A DNA stretch of 64,000 bases from Pseudotabrizicola sp051200875 (GTDB taxonomy: Bacteria > Pseudomonadota > Alphaproteobacteria > Rhodobacterales > Rhodobacteraceae): positions 3,162,001 through 3,226,000 of the forward strand of contig NZ_CP195191.1 in assembly GCF_051200875.1 (NCBI RefSeq), in the 5' to 3' direction. A program made the translations under genes and the position numbers. Shown piece after piece: positions 39,215 to 47,765 of the stretch. The notes under the pieces are model-generated. The model was not told the DNA's origin. It saw nothing but the letters and a program-made list of their open reading frames with translations, and did no database searches. The first letter of the stretch is position 1. The number at the start of each line of letters is the position of its first letter.

Positions 39215-39870
39215 TGTATCAAATCCTCACCCGCGCCGCCGCGCAGGGCAAATTCCATAAGGGTAACCAGCGTTTCGCGCCGGGTTGTCAGCGTGGGCGC
39301 TTCGAGCAGGGCTTGTTTGTCCTCTGCCGATAACGGGCAGAGCATGGAGAGTGAATTGATCAAGAGCTCTGTCTCGGCTTCTTTGAGATTGCTCCAGTCC
39401 GTCGACAGGTTCAACGCGGTCAGATAGCGGTGGAGGAGCGCAAAAAAGGACTCTCGATCAAATCCCGGATCTGCCTCTTCTTCAGAGGAAAGATCGCGGG
39501 CAAAGGCCGCCCAGTCGACCAAGCAGCGACGATAGGGCGTGAAGCCTTGAACCTCTTCACGGACGCGGAACCTGCTGATCCCTGTCAGTGTGATCATATA
39601 GCGCCCGTCTTCGGTTTCTGAAAATCCGGTGAGCCTGCCTGCGCAGCCGATCTTGTGCAGACGCTTTTCGCCAAGTGGCGTTTCGCTGGGTTGGATCATC
39701 CCGATCAGACGGGTTTTCGACTTCATGCAATCTTCGATCATCGCAAGATAGCGCGGTTCAAAGATGTGCAGGGGAAGCCTTGCCCGGGGAAGCATCAACG
39801 CTCCGGGCAAGGGGAAAATCGGGATCGTGTCGGGCAGGTCTGACGCGCTGATCATGATACGCCGAGACAT
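39211..39870 (-). CDS. LON peptidase substrate-binding domain protein
   Basis: This 219-residue protein is the N-terminal LON substrate-recognition domain (about 12-200) without ATPase or protease parts. The opening I-P-I-F-P-L-P-G-A-L-M-L-P and I-F-E-P-R-Y-L-A-M motifs are diagnostic. Such stand-alone PUA-like proteins are common in alphaproteobacteria next to Trm112 and a thioredoxin, as here. Function unknown. An alternative Met lies at 39855. Confidence 0.93.
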   Translation of the reverse strand: MSRRIMISASDLPDTIPIFPLPGALMLPRARLPLHIFEPRYLAMIEDCMKSKTRLIGMIQPSETPLGEKRLHKIGCAGRLTGFSETEDGRYMITLTGISRFRVREEVQGFTPYRRCLVDWAAFARDLSSEEEADPGFDRESFFALLHRYLTALNLSTDWSNLKEAETELLINSLSMLCPLSAEDKQALLEAPTLTTRRETLVTLMEFALRGGAGEDLIQ

Positions 39871-39885
39871 AGCGCGCAGCCCTGA

Positions 39886-40797
39886 TTAGACAAATATCAT
39901 CGACGAAAGCTTGCGGCGGCCCTTCAGCACGATTGGGTCTTTTGCGGGAAGCGCGTCGAAAATAGTGAAAAGCTGGGTTTTTGCAGCGCCGTCATTCCAT
40001 TCGCGGTCGCGCCGGAAAAGTTCGAGAAGCTGGTCGACCGCTTCTTCCGTCTGCTTGGCGGCCAGCAAAGCCGTGGCAAGGTCAAAGCGTGCCTGATGGT
40101 TTGAGGGATCTGCCTCAAGCGCGGCCATCAGATCTGCCACCGGCCCCGCATTTGCCGACTGCCGGGCCAGTTCAATCTGGGCGCGCACGGCTTCGATTTC
40201 CTTGGCCGAGGCGATGGAGGCGGGCACATTGTCAAGCAGGGCTTGCGCTTGATCCGAATTGCCAATCGCCAGATGCGCGCGAATAAGACCGGAATATGCG
40301 GCAGCGTTTTCCGGTTCTTCTTCCAGAATTGCGGCGAAGGTTTCGGCAGCATCAGCCGCGGCGCCTTCTTCCAGCATTTGCTCGGCGGCCTCGATGGCCT
40401 CGGACAGGCCACCATCGCCCGCAAGACCAGCGATGCGGTCTATGAACTTCTTGATCTCGGATCCGGGAAGCGCGCCTTGGAAGCCATCAACCGGCTGGCC
40501 CTGCCAGAAGGCATAGACCGTGGGGATGGATTGAATGCGCAACTGGGCTGCGATGCGCTGGTTTTCGTCGACGTTGACCTTGACCATGCGGACACGGCCT
40601 TTTTCGGCGGTGACGGCGGCTTCGAGTGCGGGGCCAAGCTGCTTGCACGGGCCGCACCACGGCGCCCAGAAATCGACAATGACCGGAACCTCGCGGCTGG
40701 CTTCGATGACATCTTTCATGAAGCTTGCTTCGTCGCCGTCCTTGATCAGATCGGCGGCGGGGGCAGTCGGGGCGGCATTGGCGTCCAGCGTGAACAT
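39886..40797 (-). CDS. YbbN/CnoX-like thioredoxin-TPR co-chaperone
   Basis: This 303-residue cytoplasmic protein has an N-terminal thioredoxin domain (about 15-125) with a complete active site W-C-G-P-C-K at about residue 47-52. A helical TPR-like region (about 130-300) follows. E. coli YbbN/CnoX carries S-x-x-C and acts as a redox holdase for GroEL substrates; the intact C-x-x-C here means oxidoreductase activity is possible, as in alphaproteobacterial homologues. It is the likely first gene of the thioredoxin-LON-Trm112 set, 15 bases upstream of the LON gene. Confidence 0.93.
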   Translation of the reverse strand: MFTLDANAAPTAPAADLIKDGDEASFMKDVIEASREVPVIVDFWAPWCGPCKQLGPALEAAVTAEKGRVRMVKVNVDENQRIAAQLRIQSIPTVYAFWQGQPVDGFQGALPGSEIKKFIDRIAGLAGDGGLSEAIEAAEQMLEEGAAADAAETFAAILEEEPENAAAYSGLIRAHLAIGNSDQAQALLDNVPASIASAKEIEAVRAQIELARQSANAGPVADLMAALEADPSNHQARFDLATALLAAKQTEEAVDQLLELFRRDREWNDGAAKTQLFTIFDALPAKDPIVLKGRRKLSSMIFV

Positions 40798-40922
40798 CGG
40801 ATCCCTCTTTCGGCAATGGGTTTGCCTCTATATGCGCTTTGGTGATTGAAAGTCCAAGGGGGGCATTGCTAAGCCGCGCTGTGCCGGACTAGCGTCAGAC
40901 GGGCGATAGCGGGGAGGTCTTC

Positions 40923-41558
40923 ATGCCAATTCTTCTAACCTTTGGGGACAGCAATACGCATGGAACACCCCCGATCGAGGTTCGGGGCGAATACCGTCGA
41001 TTTGGCGCGGATATTCGTTGGCCACAGGTCTGCCTGCGCCAGCTTGGGGCGGGTTGGGAATTGGCGGAAGAGGGGCTTCCCGGCCGGACCGCAGCTTTCG
41101 ACGACCCGGTGATGGGCGACCATATGAATGGCCGATCCGGTCTGCGGATCGCCCTGCAAAGCCACGGGCCGATTGATGTGCTGACGATCATGCTGGGCAC
41201 GAACGACGTGAAAGCGCGTTTCGCCAGCACGCCGGACATGGTTCTGGCGGGAGTCGCGGGTTTGGTCGATGTGGCGCAATCCTTGGAAATGCAGCAGCGC
41301 CATGGCGGTTTTAAGATCCTGCTGATTTGCCCGCCGCCTGTCGAAGAGGTTGGCCCGATCATGGGCGAATTCTATGGGGCGGCAGCTCGCAGTCGCGGGT
41401 TGCCAAGCCTGTACCGGGCGTTTGCAAAGGCGCGCGGCATCGGGTTTCTGGATGCGGGCGACGTCATCGCGGTCAGCCCGGTGGACGGGATTCACTATGA
41501 GGCCGAGGCCCACGGAAAACTGGGCGTGGCCGTGGCGGACGCGATCACACGGTTGTAA
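40923..41558 (+). CDS. SGNH/GDSL hydrolase
   Basis: This 211-residue esterase-like hydrolase has all SGNH blocks: S10 in G-D-S-N (block I), a Gly in block II, G-T-N-D (block III) and D-G-I-H-Y near residue 188 (block V). No signal peptide is present, so it acts in the cytoplasm. These enzymes hydrolyse acyl esters, including acetyl groups on sugars. Its end overlaps the convergent glycosyltransferase by 14 bases. Confidence 0.93.
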   Translation: MPILLTFGDSNTHGTPPIEVRGEYRRFGADIRWPQVCLRQLGAGWELAEEGLPGRTAAFDDPVMGDHMNGRSGLRIALQSHGPIDVLTIMLGTNDVKARFASTPDMVLAGVAGLVDVAQSLEMQQRHGGFKILLICPPPVEEVGPIMGEFYGAAARSRGLPSLYRAFAKARGIGFLDAGDVIAVSPVDGIHYEAEAHGKLGVAVADAITRL

Positions 41559-42342
41559 TGCTGGCCGACAGATCGGACCAACCGCAGCGTGCCGCCAATT
41601 GGTCTGGCGCGGTGCCAGTATCGACAGAGTCCATTTGCCTTTGGCCTTCTGAATTGCGCATGTTCCAGCGTTCGCGCATGAGATGGAGGCCAGAGGCGCT
41701 GATCTTTGTGACCGGTGTCTGAATGGGAAGGAACTGCCGCCATTTTTGCTGCATCTGGCGATAGCTTTCGGTGAAATCGGGGCCAAGCGCGCCGTGAAAG
41801 CGGTCGTTATGGATGCAGGGCAGCCCGACGGCATAGGCTTTCTTTCCTGCCGCACGCGCCTGACATACGATGTCTGTGCCGTACATGTGCCAGCCCGGAA
41901 ACAGTTCATCGAAGCGCAAACCAGATGAACGCCGCAAGACGATAAGCATTTCGTCGAAACTGTTCACAGGCTCTGGTCCCATCGGGACATGACCGATGAT
42001 CTGGCCGAGGCTTGAGGTCCAGACGGGGCCGAATTGTTTTGAATTGCTGGCCACGCCAAAGGCCCCGGCAAGCGCCCAGTCAGGGTGATGCTTGTCCAGT
42101 TCCGCAAGCCGATTTGCAAGAACGATGTCCCAGCCTTTCGGCAGGTAGACATCGTGATGCGCGAAAATCACCACCTCGGCATCGGTTGCGTCTATGGCGC
42201 GGTTATAGGCGATCGTGGCCGAGGGCGCATTGCGCTGAACATGCAAGGCAAGGCGTTCCCCGATGACAGGCGACGCCGCAAGGTTCGCGCCGAGGATATC
42301 ATCCGAATTACTGGCGCAGGCGATGATTACGGAATGGGTCAC
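41545..42342 (-). CDS. putative glycosyltransferase (GT2-like fold)
   Basis: This 265-residue protein resembles small family-2-like glycosyltransferases. It opens with a nucleotide-binding-type strand (H-S-V-I-I-A-C-A-S-N), has a metal-site candidate H-H-D-V-Y-L-P near residue 62, and an F-P-G-W-H-M-Y-G-T-D-I-V-C-Q segment that looks like a catalytic-loop D-x-x. No transmembrane helices are seen. The start overlaps the GT4 gene stop by 4 bases (ATGA). It is the outermost gene of the polysaccharide locus. Donor sugar unknown. Confidence 0.75.
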   Translation of the reverse strand: MTHSVIIACASNSDDILGANLAASPVIGERLALHVQRNAPSATIAYNRAIDATDAEVVIFAHHDVYLPKGWDIVLANRLAELDKHHPDWALAGAFGVASNSKQFGPVWTSSLGQIIGHVPMGPEPVNSFDEMLIVLRRSSGLRFDELFPGWHMYGTDIVCQARAAGKKAYAVGLPCIHNDRFHGALGPDFTESYRQMQQKWRQFLPIQTPVTKISASGLHLMRERWNMRNSEGQRQMDSVDTGTAPDQLAARCGWSDLSASITTV

Positions 42343-43565
42343 TCGGGAACGCCTTTGCGGGCTATGAGAATGGCAAGTTTTTCGGCTTCGGTGTCGATAT
42401 TATGGCGCATAAGCACGCGGTGATGTGCAGTCTGGCCCATGATTGAAAGACGGTCACGAGGCGTTTCCGCCAGATCTTTGATCGCCTTGGCAAGGGCCTT
42501 GGGATCCCCTGCAGGCACAAGCCAGCCGCACTCCGGCGTGACCAGTTCGGGGATGCCTGCGATGGAGGTTGCGATGACAGGGCGGCCAGACGCCATCGCC
42601 TCCATCACCACCATTGGCAAACCCTCGGCGAAGCTTGGCAGAACCAGAGCCGTGGATGCGGCAAGGGCTTGGTTGACACGGTTTTCATCGAGCCAACCGG
42701 CAAGATGGACATGACGTGACAGGCCAAGTTCGGCAATTCGCGCCTCGATCTGCGGGCGCAATTCGCCATCCCCGACCAGCGTAAGCCGCAGATCGGGAAT
42801 ATCCGGTGCGACAATTTCCAGTGCATCCAGAAGCAGGCCAAAGCCCTTTTGTTCAGAGAGGCGCCCGATTGCTACCAAGCGCGGGCCACCGTCCGGTAGG
42901 GGAGGGATGTTTGTGTATTTCCACGGCTCGATGCCGCAATGAACCACGTTGATCCGAGGCCAGGTTTCCGGCAAGGACCAGCGACAAAGTTGGCTTCGCC
43001 CAAAACTGGAAATTGCGACCGTGAACCTTGCGCGGTCGGCCTTTTCGCCCAAGGAATGCGCGCGGGGAGCGTCGAATTCCTCGGGGCCGTGTGTGGTGAA
43101 GGAATAGCCTGGCCCGCCCATTTCAGAGGCCAGCATGGCGACGGTTGCGCCGTTTGTGCCAAAGTGGACATGGGCATGAGACAGGCGCAATTCGTTGCAG
43201 CGCCGAGCAAATTGCGCGGCTTCAAGAAAATAGACCAAGTGGCGCAGAATGCCGCCGGTTCCGGGGGTGCCCCCCGCGCCACGCTGGCCACATTTGATAG
43301 CAAGGCGCAGCGATCTGAGCGCGCCGACCGGATTTCGGGCCAGCCAGCCGAAAGCGGTGGGGAGCAGGCGGCTTAATCCTTTATCGAGGAGATGTTCGGT
43401 TCGGCTGTCTTCGGCGATGTCCGCCGGATCAACCAAAGCGGCCCGATCCGAGCGCAAGGCAAAGCGTTCAATCTGCCAACCCATACGCTCGAGTGCGTGG
43501 ATTTCGCGCCGGATAAACGTCTGCGACGGGCGCGGATAGGTGTTCACTAGATAAGCGATCTTCAA
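42339..43565 (-). CDS. glycosyltransferase family 4
   Basis: This 408-residue retaining GT-B glycosyltransferase begins M/L-K-I-A-Y-L-V-N-T-Y-P-R-P-S-Q-T-F-I-R-R-E-I. The C-terminal half has G-R-L-S-E-Q-K-G and the E-x7-E motif in S-F-A-E-G-L-P-M-V-V-M-E-A-M-A-S-G. The best start is a TTG at 43565 with aagg 9 bases upstream; no ATG fits. It is co-transcribed with the following glycosyltransferase and builds the exopolysaccharide repeat or side chain. Sugar unknown. Confidence 0.9.
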   Translation of the reverse strand: MKIAYLVNTYPRPSQTFIRREIHALERMGWQIERFALRSDRAALVDPADIAEDSRTEHLLDKGLSRLLPTAFGWLARNPVGALRSLRLAIKCGQRGAGGTPGTGGILRHLVYFLEAAQFARRCNELRLSHAHVHFGTNGATVAMLASEMGGPGYSFTTHGPEEFDAPRAHSLGEKADRARFTVAISSFGRSQLCRWSLPETWPRINVVHCGIEPWKYTNIPPLPDGGPRLVAIGRLSEQKGFGLLLDALEIVAPDIPDLRLTLVGDGELRPQIEARIAELGLSRHVHLAGWLDENRVNQALAASTALVLPSFAEGLPMVVMEAMASGRPVIATSIAGIPELVTPECGWLVPAGDPKALAKAIKDLAETPRDRLSIMGQTAHHRVLMRHNIDTEAEKLAILIARKGVPE

Positions 43566-43773
43566 GAACGTGGCCTTGTGGCAGGAGCAAAGCTGACAGC
43601 GCAAGGATCATGCTTGCTTTCTTGGGATGCAAGCCCCCTGCGATGCGGTGTGCGCATTGTGCGGCACCTGCGCCACCTGGTCTTTGGTTCATCGGACTAA
43701 GGTCTGTGGTGACTTGCTTTTCCTAGCGTCAGATTAAATGAATCGTGGATAGAGTTAGAGGGGGGCTTCTGGC

Positions 43774-43962
43774 TTGATCGCGACTGACGCACATCACTCT
43801 GCGCGGATGCTGGCCTGTATTCTGGCCGCAATGGTCGTTGCTGGCCTGCCTGCCCTTGCGGTTCTGACGTTCGTTGGACGGCCGTTTGTTGCGTTGACCG
43901 TTTATGCTTTGGTCGGGGCGGCAAGCCTTTGCATCTTGGCTGCACGGAGCGCGAAAACCTGA
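43774..43962 (+). CDS. possible small two-helix membrane protein
   Basis: A 62-codon frame starts at a TTG preceded by agaggggggc and encodes a mostly hydrophobic protein with two helices (about 12-33 and 37-57) and a basic end. An internal ATG at 43807 is an alternative. Lack of homology I can name, and the TTG start, keep confidence low; it may be noise in the intergenic stretch. Confidence 0.35.
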   Translation: MIATDAHHSARMLACILAAMVVAGLPALAVLTFVGRPFVALTVYALVGAASLCILAARSAKT

Positions 43963-44427
43963 TGCGACCAAGACCGATTGTTTCCGGATTGGGTACAAAA
44001 TCAAGATGGCTGGGCATCCGCCCCCGTTGACCCAGCGGAACTTGAAGCGCCAGAGGGGAGTGTGATCCTAGGCCCTTTGCGCGATTTTTCGCCGAATCAA
44101 TGCCCTAGGTGCGTCCAGCGAGCAGAGGATAGCCTGCAACCCCAGATTGTCCGAGGAAAAGTAAGGCATCTTATAGACGGAAGTATGTCTATTTTGCCGC
44201 CGAAAGAAGGTAAAAAAGCACCCCTTCCATCCTTATGGAGGTCGTCAAATGTGCTTAATAACAGGTAAAATATCCGACGGGGGGCGCTTTAACCGAGTGC
44301 TATAGATGTTCTGCAAATGGCTGCTATCACCGATCCTTTCGGTTCGGCTGAACGGGATATTCATTGCTACTGAGCAATTGCCATTGTTCACCGCTTGGCG
44401 ACGGATCACTTGTGGTGGGCTGATGCA
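43963..44427. other. long intergenic region upstream of the exoY-like gene
   Basis: This 465-base stretch holds no convincing gene. It is clearly more AT-rich than the genes around it, especially 44150-44290. It probably carries the promoter and regulatory sites for the exoY-like gene, including the inverted repeat at 44173-44192. I see no tRNA or clear riboswitch. Confidence 0.6.
44173..44192. promoter_or_regulatory. inverted repeat, candidate operator upstream of exoY-like gene
   Basis: Arms atagac (44173-44178) and gtctat (44187-44192) with an 8-base spacer give a 20-base dyad, the size of a LuxR-type box, 235 bases before the sugar transferase start. It may be a regulator-binding site or chance in an AT-rich stretch. 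Confidence 0.3.
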
Positions 44428-45135
44428 ATGACCATCAGCTTTCCGGAAATTCCGAGCAGGTCGGCTACGCCTGTTGCTAGCAAGTCGTTGCTTGCCGAGC
44501 GGCCACTTGGTCAACGCAAGCGCTCGTTCGGGATGTATCGTGATGTCTTCAAAAGGGTTCTTGACGTTACGGCGGTAATGCTCGCTGTGCCTGTGATTGT
44601 GCCTGTTGTCGGCCTATTGGCTGTGGCGGTTGCGCGCGACGGCGGGAGCCCCTTTTACACGCAGGAACGCGTTGGCCGCAGTGGCAAGATCTTTCGGATG
44701 TGGAAACTGCGTTCGATGGTACGCGATGCCGATGCTCAAATGGCGGCGCTGCTGGAAAGAGACCCTGCGGCGCGGGCGGAATGGGATGCGACGCAAAAGC
44801 TTCGCAATGATCCGCGCATTACGAAACTGGGGCAATTTCTCCGGCGCTCCTCTCTGGATGAAGTGCCGCAGCTTTGGAACGTGCTGATTGGTGACATGAG
44901 TCTGGTAGGGCCGCGCCCGATGATGGTGAACCAGCAAGAGCTTTATCCCGGTACCGCCTATTACCTGCTGCGCCCGGGGATCACTGGATATTGGCAGACG
45001 GCAGGACGCAACCGGACGACGTTCCGTGCGCGGGCAGAGTACGACACGGTTTACGAAGAAGGTCTGGCATTTTCGACGGACGTGCGGATTTTGATGCGCA
45101 CAGTTGGCGTTGTCGTGAATGGCACTGGCTGCTGA
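44428..45135 (+). CDS. sugar transferase initiating exopolysaccharide synthesis (ExoY/WcaJ family)
   Basis: This 235-residue phosphoglycosyltransferase moves a sugar phosphate from UDP-sugar to undecaprenyl phosphate, the first membrane step of polysaccharide repeat assembly. It has one N-terminal membrane helix (about 45-68). The K-R-x-L-D-V-T entry motif follows, then Q-E-R-V-G-R-x-G-K-x-F, the basic-acidic L-R-R-x-S-L-D-E-x-P-Q and V-G-P-R-P motifs, and a final R-P-G-I-T-G-Y-W-Q. It belongs to the ExoY short-type branch. It is alone on the plus strand, ending at a strong bidirectional terminator. Confidence 0.93.
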   Translation: MTISFPEIPSRSATPVASKSLLAERPLGQRKRSFGMYRDVFKRVLDVTAVMLAVPVIVPVVGLLAVAVARDGGSPFYTQERVGRSGKIFRMWKLRSMVRDADAQMAALLERDPAARAEWDATQKLRNDPRITKLGQFLRRSSLDEVPQLWNVLIGDMSLVGPRPMMVNQQELYPGTAYYLLRPGITGYWQTAGRNRTTFRARAEYDTVYEEGLAFSTDVRILMRTVGVVVNGTGC

Positions 45136-45150
45136 TCAGGATTGAACGCA

Positions 45151-45192
45151 AAATGAAGAAGGCCCGCTTCCAAAAGCGGGCCTTCTTCATTT
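45151..45192. terminator. perfect 19-bp hairpin, bidirectional terminator
   Basis: A 19-bp perfect stem (45151-45169 and 45174-45192, loop ccaa) lies between the convergent sugar transferase and chain-length genes. Its arms begin aaatgaagaa and end ttcttcattt, giving U-rich exits in both directions. Confidence 0.88.
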
Positions 45193-45206
45193 GTATGCCT
45201 GCCTGT

Positions 45207-46538
45207 TCAGGCCATCCACAACATCGCGACCAAAAGCAGAGAAGCACCTGCAAGTATTGTCGCATTGCCCGGAAGCTGACCACTCCGCAGCCGTCCGGCC
45301 TCGCTTTCGATCAGCGACTTGATCATCGAACGACCGCTTGGCATGCGGTCAGCGGGACGCAGCGCTGGGATCGCGACGATGGGACGGATGTTCAGCTCAC
45401 GCTCCATCTGAGCGGAGGTTCGAATGGCGGGATGAAGAAGATCAAGCAGGAAGGCCAAAGTCAGTGCGAGTCCAACGCTTCCGACGGCCCCGGCAATTGC
45501 CAGTTTCTTGCCACCTGATCCAAGCGGGTATTCCGGGATCACGGCTCGTTCCAGCAGCGAAAAACGCTCCGTCTGCTGGTTCTCGGCAAGTCGACGTGTT
45601 GTTTCGGCCTCTGCCAAACGCTGCGATACAACAGTGTATTGATCCTGTAACTGTCTGAGTTGGCGTTCGTAGGTCGAGAGAACACGATCTACCTCGGCAA
45701 CATTGGACAGGCTTTGATCGAGCGCCGCTTTGCGTGCAAGGATGGGATCGCGCTGAGAATTCAGAACGGCGAGGCGCTGAGTAATTTCTTCCAGCCGCCG
45801 CCGATCCGTTGCGCGCAAGGTTTGGTTGGAACTGATGCGGCTTTCTTCGACTTGAAGCCCGGCAATCTCTTGGTCCAATTCACGCAGGGCTGCGTCCAGT
45901 TGAACCACTTCGTCCTGCCGCGCCTCGCGGACGGACGGAAGGGCGCTGCGGTTTGCTTCTCGGTAAGAAGCAATTTCGGCCTCCAGGTTTGACAGTTCCT
46001 GCCAAAGCCGCGCTTCTTCAGCTTTGAAGAAGGTGTAGTTTGCGTCAGCCTGAGCCTTTTTGCCCTCGCTGCCCAAATCCAGAACGCTTTGCGCAAGATC
46101 GTTTGCGATCCGGGCGGCATTCTCTGCGTCGCCGGATTGGGCCACCACGATGATCGCGGAAAGCCCGCCCCCCGTGGCGCTTGAGACGCTTTGAAAACGG
46201 ATTGAGCTGCGCAGCGCCAGAATCTGCTCTTCTTTCGACAATCCCGGCATATCCGCCGCCAAACTGTGGCGGTCGATCAGGGCCTGAATGTTTTCGCGTG
46301 TGGTCAGGCGTTGTTCGATGGTTTGAAGAATTTGCAGCGGGTTGCTGGACTGGCCTTCTGTCCGGTTCACAATCGAGGCCTGTTCGACCTGCAGGACCGC
46401 TGCGGTTTCAAAGGTGTCAGGTCTGGATTTGGCGTACCAAGCCGCCATCAGCGAGCCGATGACCGTAATCAACGCGATCATTTTCCAGCGCCGGAGGACA
46501 AGGCCGATCAAGTCTTCGAATGTCTGGATCGGTCCCAT
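45207..46538 (-). CDS. Wzz/GumC-like polysaccharide chain-length determinant
   Basis: This 443-residue inner-membrane polysaccharide co-polymerase has an N-terminal Wzz domain with TM1 (about 18-38), a large periplasmic coiled-coil region (about 160-345), TM2 (about 352-375) and a further hydrophobic C-terminal stretch (about 425-443). The late P-x-x-P-L-x-S/G-G-G-K-K pattern before TM2 is characteristic. It lies one base after the CpsD-like gene on the same strand. The two form the tyrosine-kinase type chain-length system. Confidence 0.9.
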   Translation of the reverse strand: MGPIQTFEDLIGLVLRRWKMIALITVIGSLMAAWYAKSRPDTFETAAVLQVEQASIVNRTEGQSSNPLQILQTIEQRLTTRENIQALIDRHSLAADMPGLSKEEQILALRSSIRFQSVSSATGGGLSAIIVVAQSGDAENAARIANDLAQSVLDLGSEGKKAQADANYTFFKAEEARLWQELSNLEAEIASYREANRSALPSVREARQDEVVQLDAALRELDQEIAGLQVEESRISSNQTLRATDRRRLEEITQRLAVLNSQRDPILARKAALDQSLSNVAEVDRVLSTYERQLRQLQDQYTVVSQRLAEAETTRRLAENQQTERFSLLERAVIPEYPLGSGGKKLAIAGAVGSVGLALTLAFLLDLLHPAIRTSAQMERELNIRPIVAIPALRPADRMPSGRSMIKSLIESEAGRLRSGQLPGNATILAGASLLLVAMLWMA

Positions 46539-46539
46539 G

Positions 46540-47475
46540 TCAGGTTTTCCCGTAGCGCAGTTTGCCCAAACCGTGGTCTTGGGCCTGATTGAGGACGACG
46601 CCCAACAGAGGAACCTTGCCTTCAAACAGGGCCTCGCAAGCGCGGATCTCTTTTGCGGTTGTCTTGGTTGCGTCGACAACAAGAAGAACAGCGTCCATCT
46701 TGTCGGCCATTGCGATCACGTCATCGCCAACAAGCGTTGGTGGCAAGTCCAGGATCACCAGCTCTGGATCAAGCTGAATGTCCATAGCAGCCAGCGCATC
46801 GGCAGTATCTGGCGCGTGAAGGACATCGCCAGCATCCATCAGAGGTTCGGAGTTCAACCCGATGGCAAGACTGCGGCCGATCCTTACGAAAAGGGACTCC
46901 ATCGGTTGCGTGCCGTCCAGAAACTCGCGCAGGGGGCCAAGCGGCGAAAGGCCGAACAAATGGTGAAGCCCGGGGCTGCGGAGGTCGAGGTCGATCAACA
47001 CGGTTCGGCTTCCCGGGCGTCGCGCTAACGCCAAGGCCAAATTGGCCGCAGCGAAGGATTTGCCACAGCCGTGGGTGGGGGAGGTGATGCCCAAACGCCG
47101 CCAGCCTTTATCGGCCATCGCCTGTGCGATCCGTGTGCGCAAGATGTCAAACGCCGGTCCGGCGGCGCTTTGTTCCGTTTTGGTAAATAGACCGTTTCTT
47201 GCAAGATGCTGAGAGTCCAGCGCAACGGCGTTCAGAGATTCCCAGACCCGCGACGGGTTGAAAACGGCAATTGGAAATGGGTCTGTAAAGATGTCGCGCC
47301 CGATTTCCAGGTCGATCGGCAGAGCGTCCGTCTCGGTGGATTGGCCGGTTCGGAACACAGAGCGGTTGTGCGACCTGTCGCGGCGTGAGGTCGACGGATC
47401 ATCCTCTTGCATTGAGAAAAAACCCATATCTGGCGCTTCTCGCGGTACCAACGCCATGGTGTTGTGTCGGGCCAT
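46540..47475 (-). CDS. CpsD/CapB-like P-loop ATPase (chain-length regulator kinase type)
   Basis: This 311-residue cytoplasmic P-loop ATPase has a Walker A T-S-P-T-H-G-C-G-K-S, the A-prime L-I-D-L-D-L-R-S-P-G and Walker B V-I-L-D-L-P-P. The pattern fits BY-kinase partners of Wzz proteins. The Tyr-rich C-terminal tail of active kinases is nearly absent: only one Tyr (R-Y-G-K-T) occurs at the end. It may therefore be a non-autophosphorylating regulator. The N-terminal 110 residues are disordered-like and the exact start is uncertain (47475, 47457 or 47427). Confidence 0.85.
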   Translation of the reverse strand: MARHNTMALVPREAPDMGFFSMQEDDPSTSRRDRSHNRSVFRTGQSTETDALPIDLEIGRDIFTDPFPIAVFNPSRVWESLNAVALDSQHLARNGLFTKTEQSAAGPAFDILRTRIAQAMADKGWRRLGITSPTHGCGKSFAAANLALALARRPGSRTVLIDLDLRSPGLHHLFGLSPLGPLREFLDGTQPMESLFVRIGRSLAIGLNSEPLMDAGDVLHAPDTADALAAMDIQLDPELVILDLPPTLVGDDVIAMADKMDAVLLVVDATKTTAKEIRACEALFEGKVPLLGVVLNQAQDHGLGKLRYGKT

Positions 47476-47765
47476 GAACTGGCTCGCTCCTGCAAAGCGC
47501 GGCCATTTCCGGCCGCAAAAGGACAACCACACCCGCCATGCAGCAGGCAACGACCTTGGTTCATCTGGTGAAATGGCTGTCAGCATGAGTGAAGACAGAC
47601 AAAAGCCAGAATCGCCGGGCCCCCGCCCAGTTCCGGACATATTTAGCAGATAAACCCAGCAATTGAAAGGGTTGCGCCCGCCTTATGGATGGGTCCGGCT
47701 TGGCTGTGACGCGGGATCATGTCTATGATTGTCGTAGGAAAACCAGGGCTGGAGCGGCCATTATA

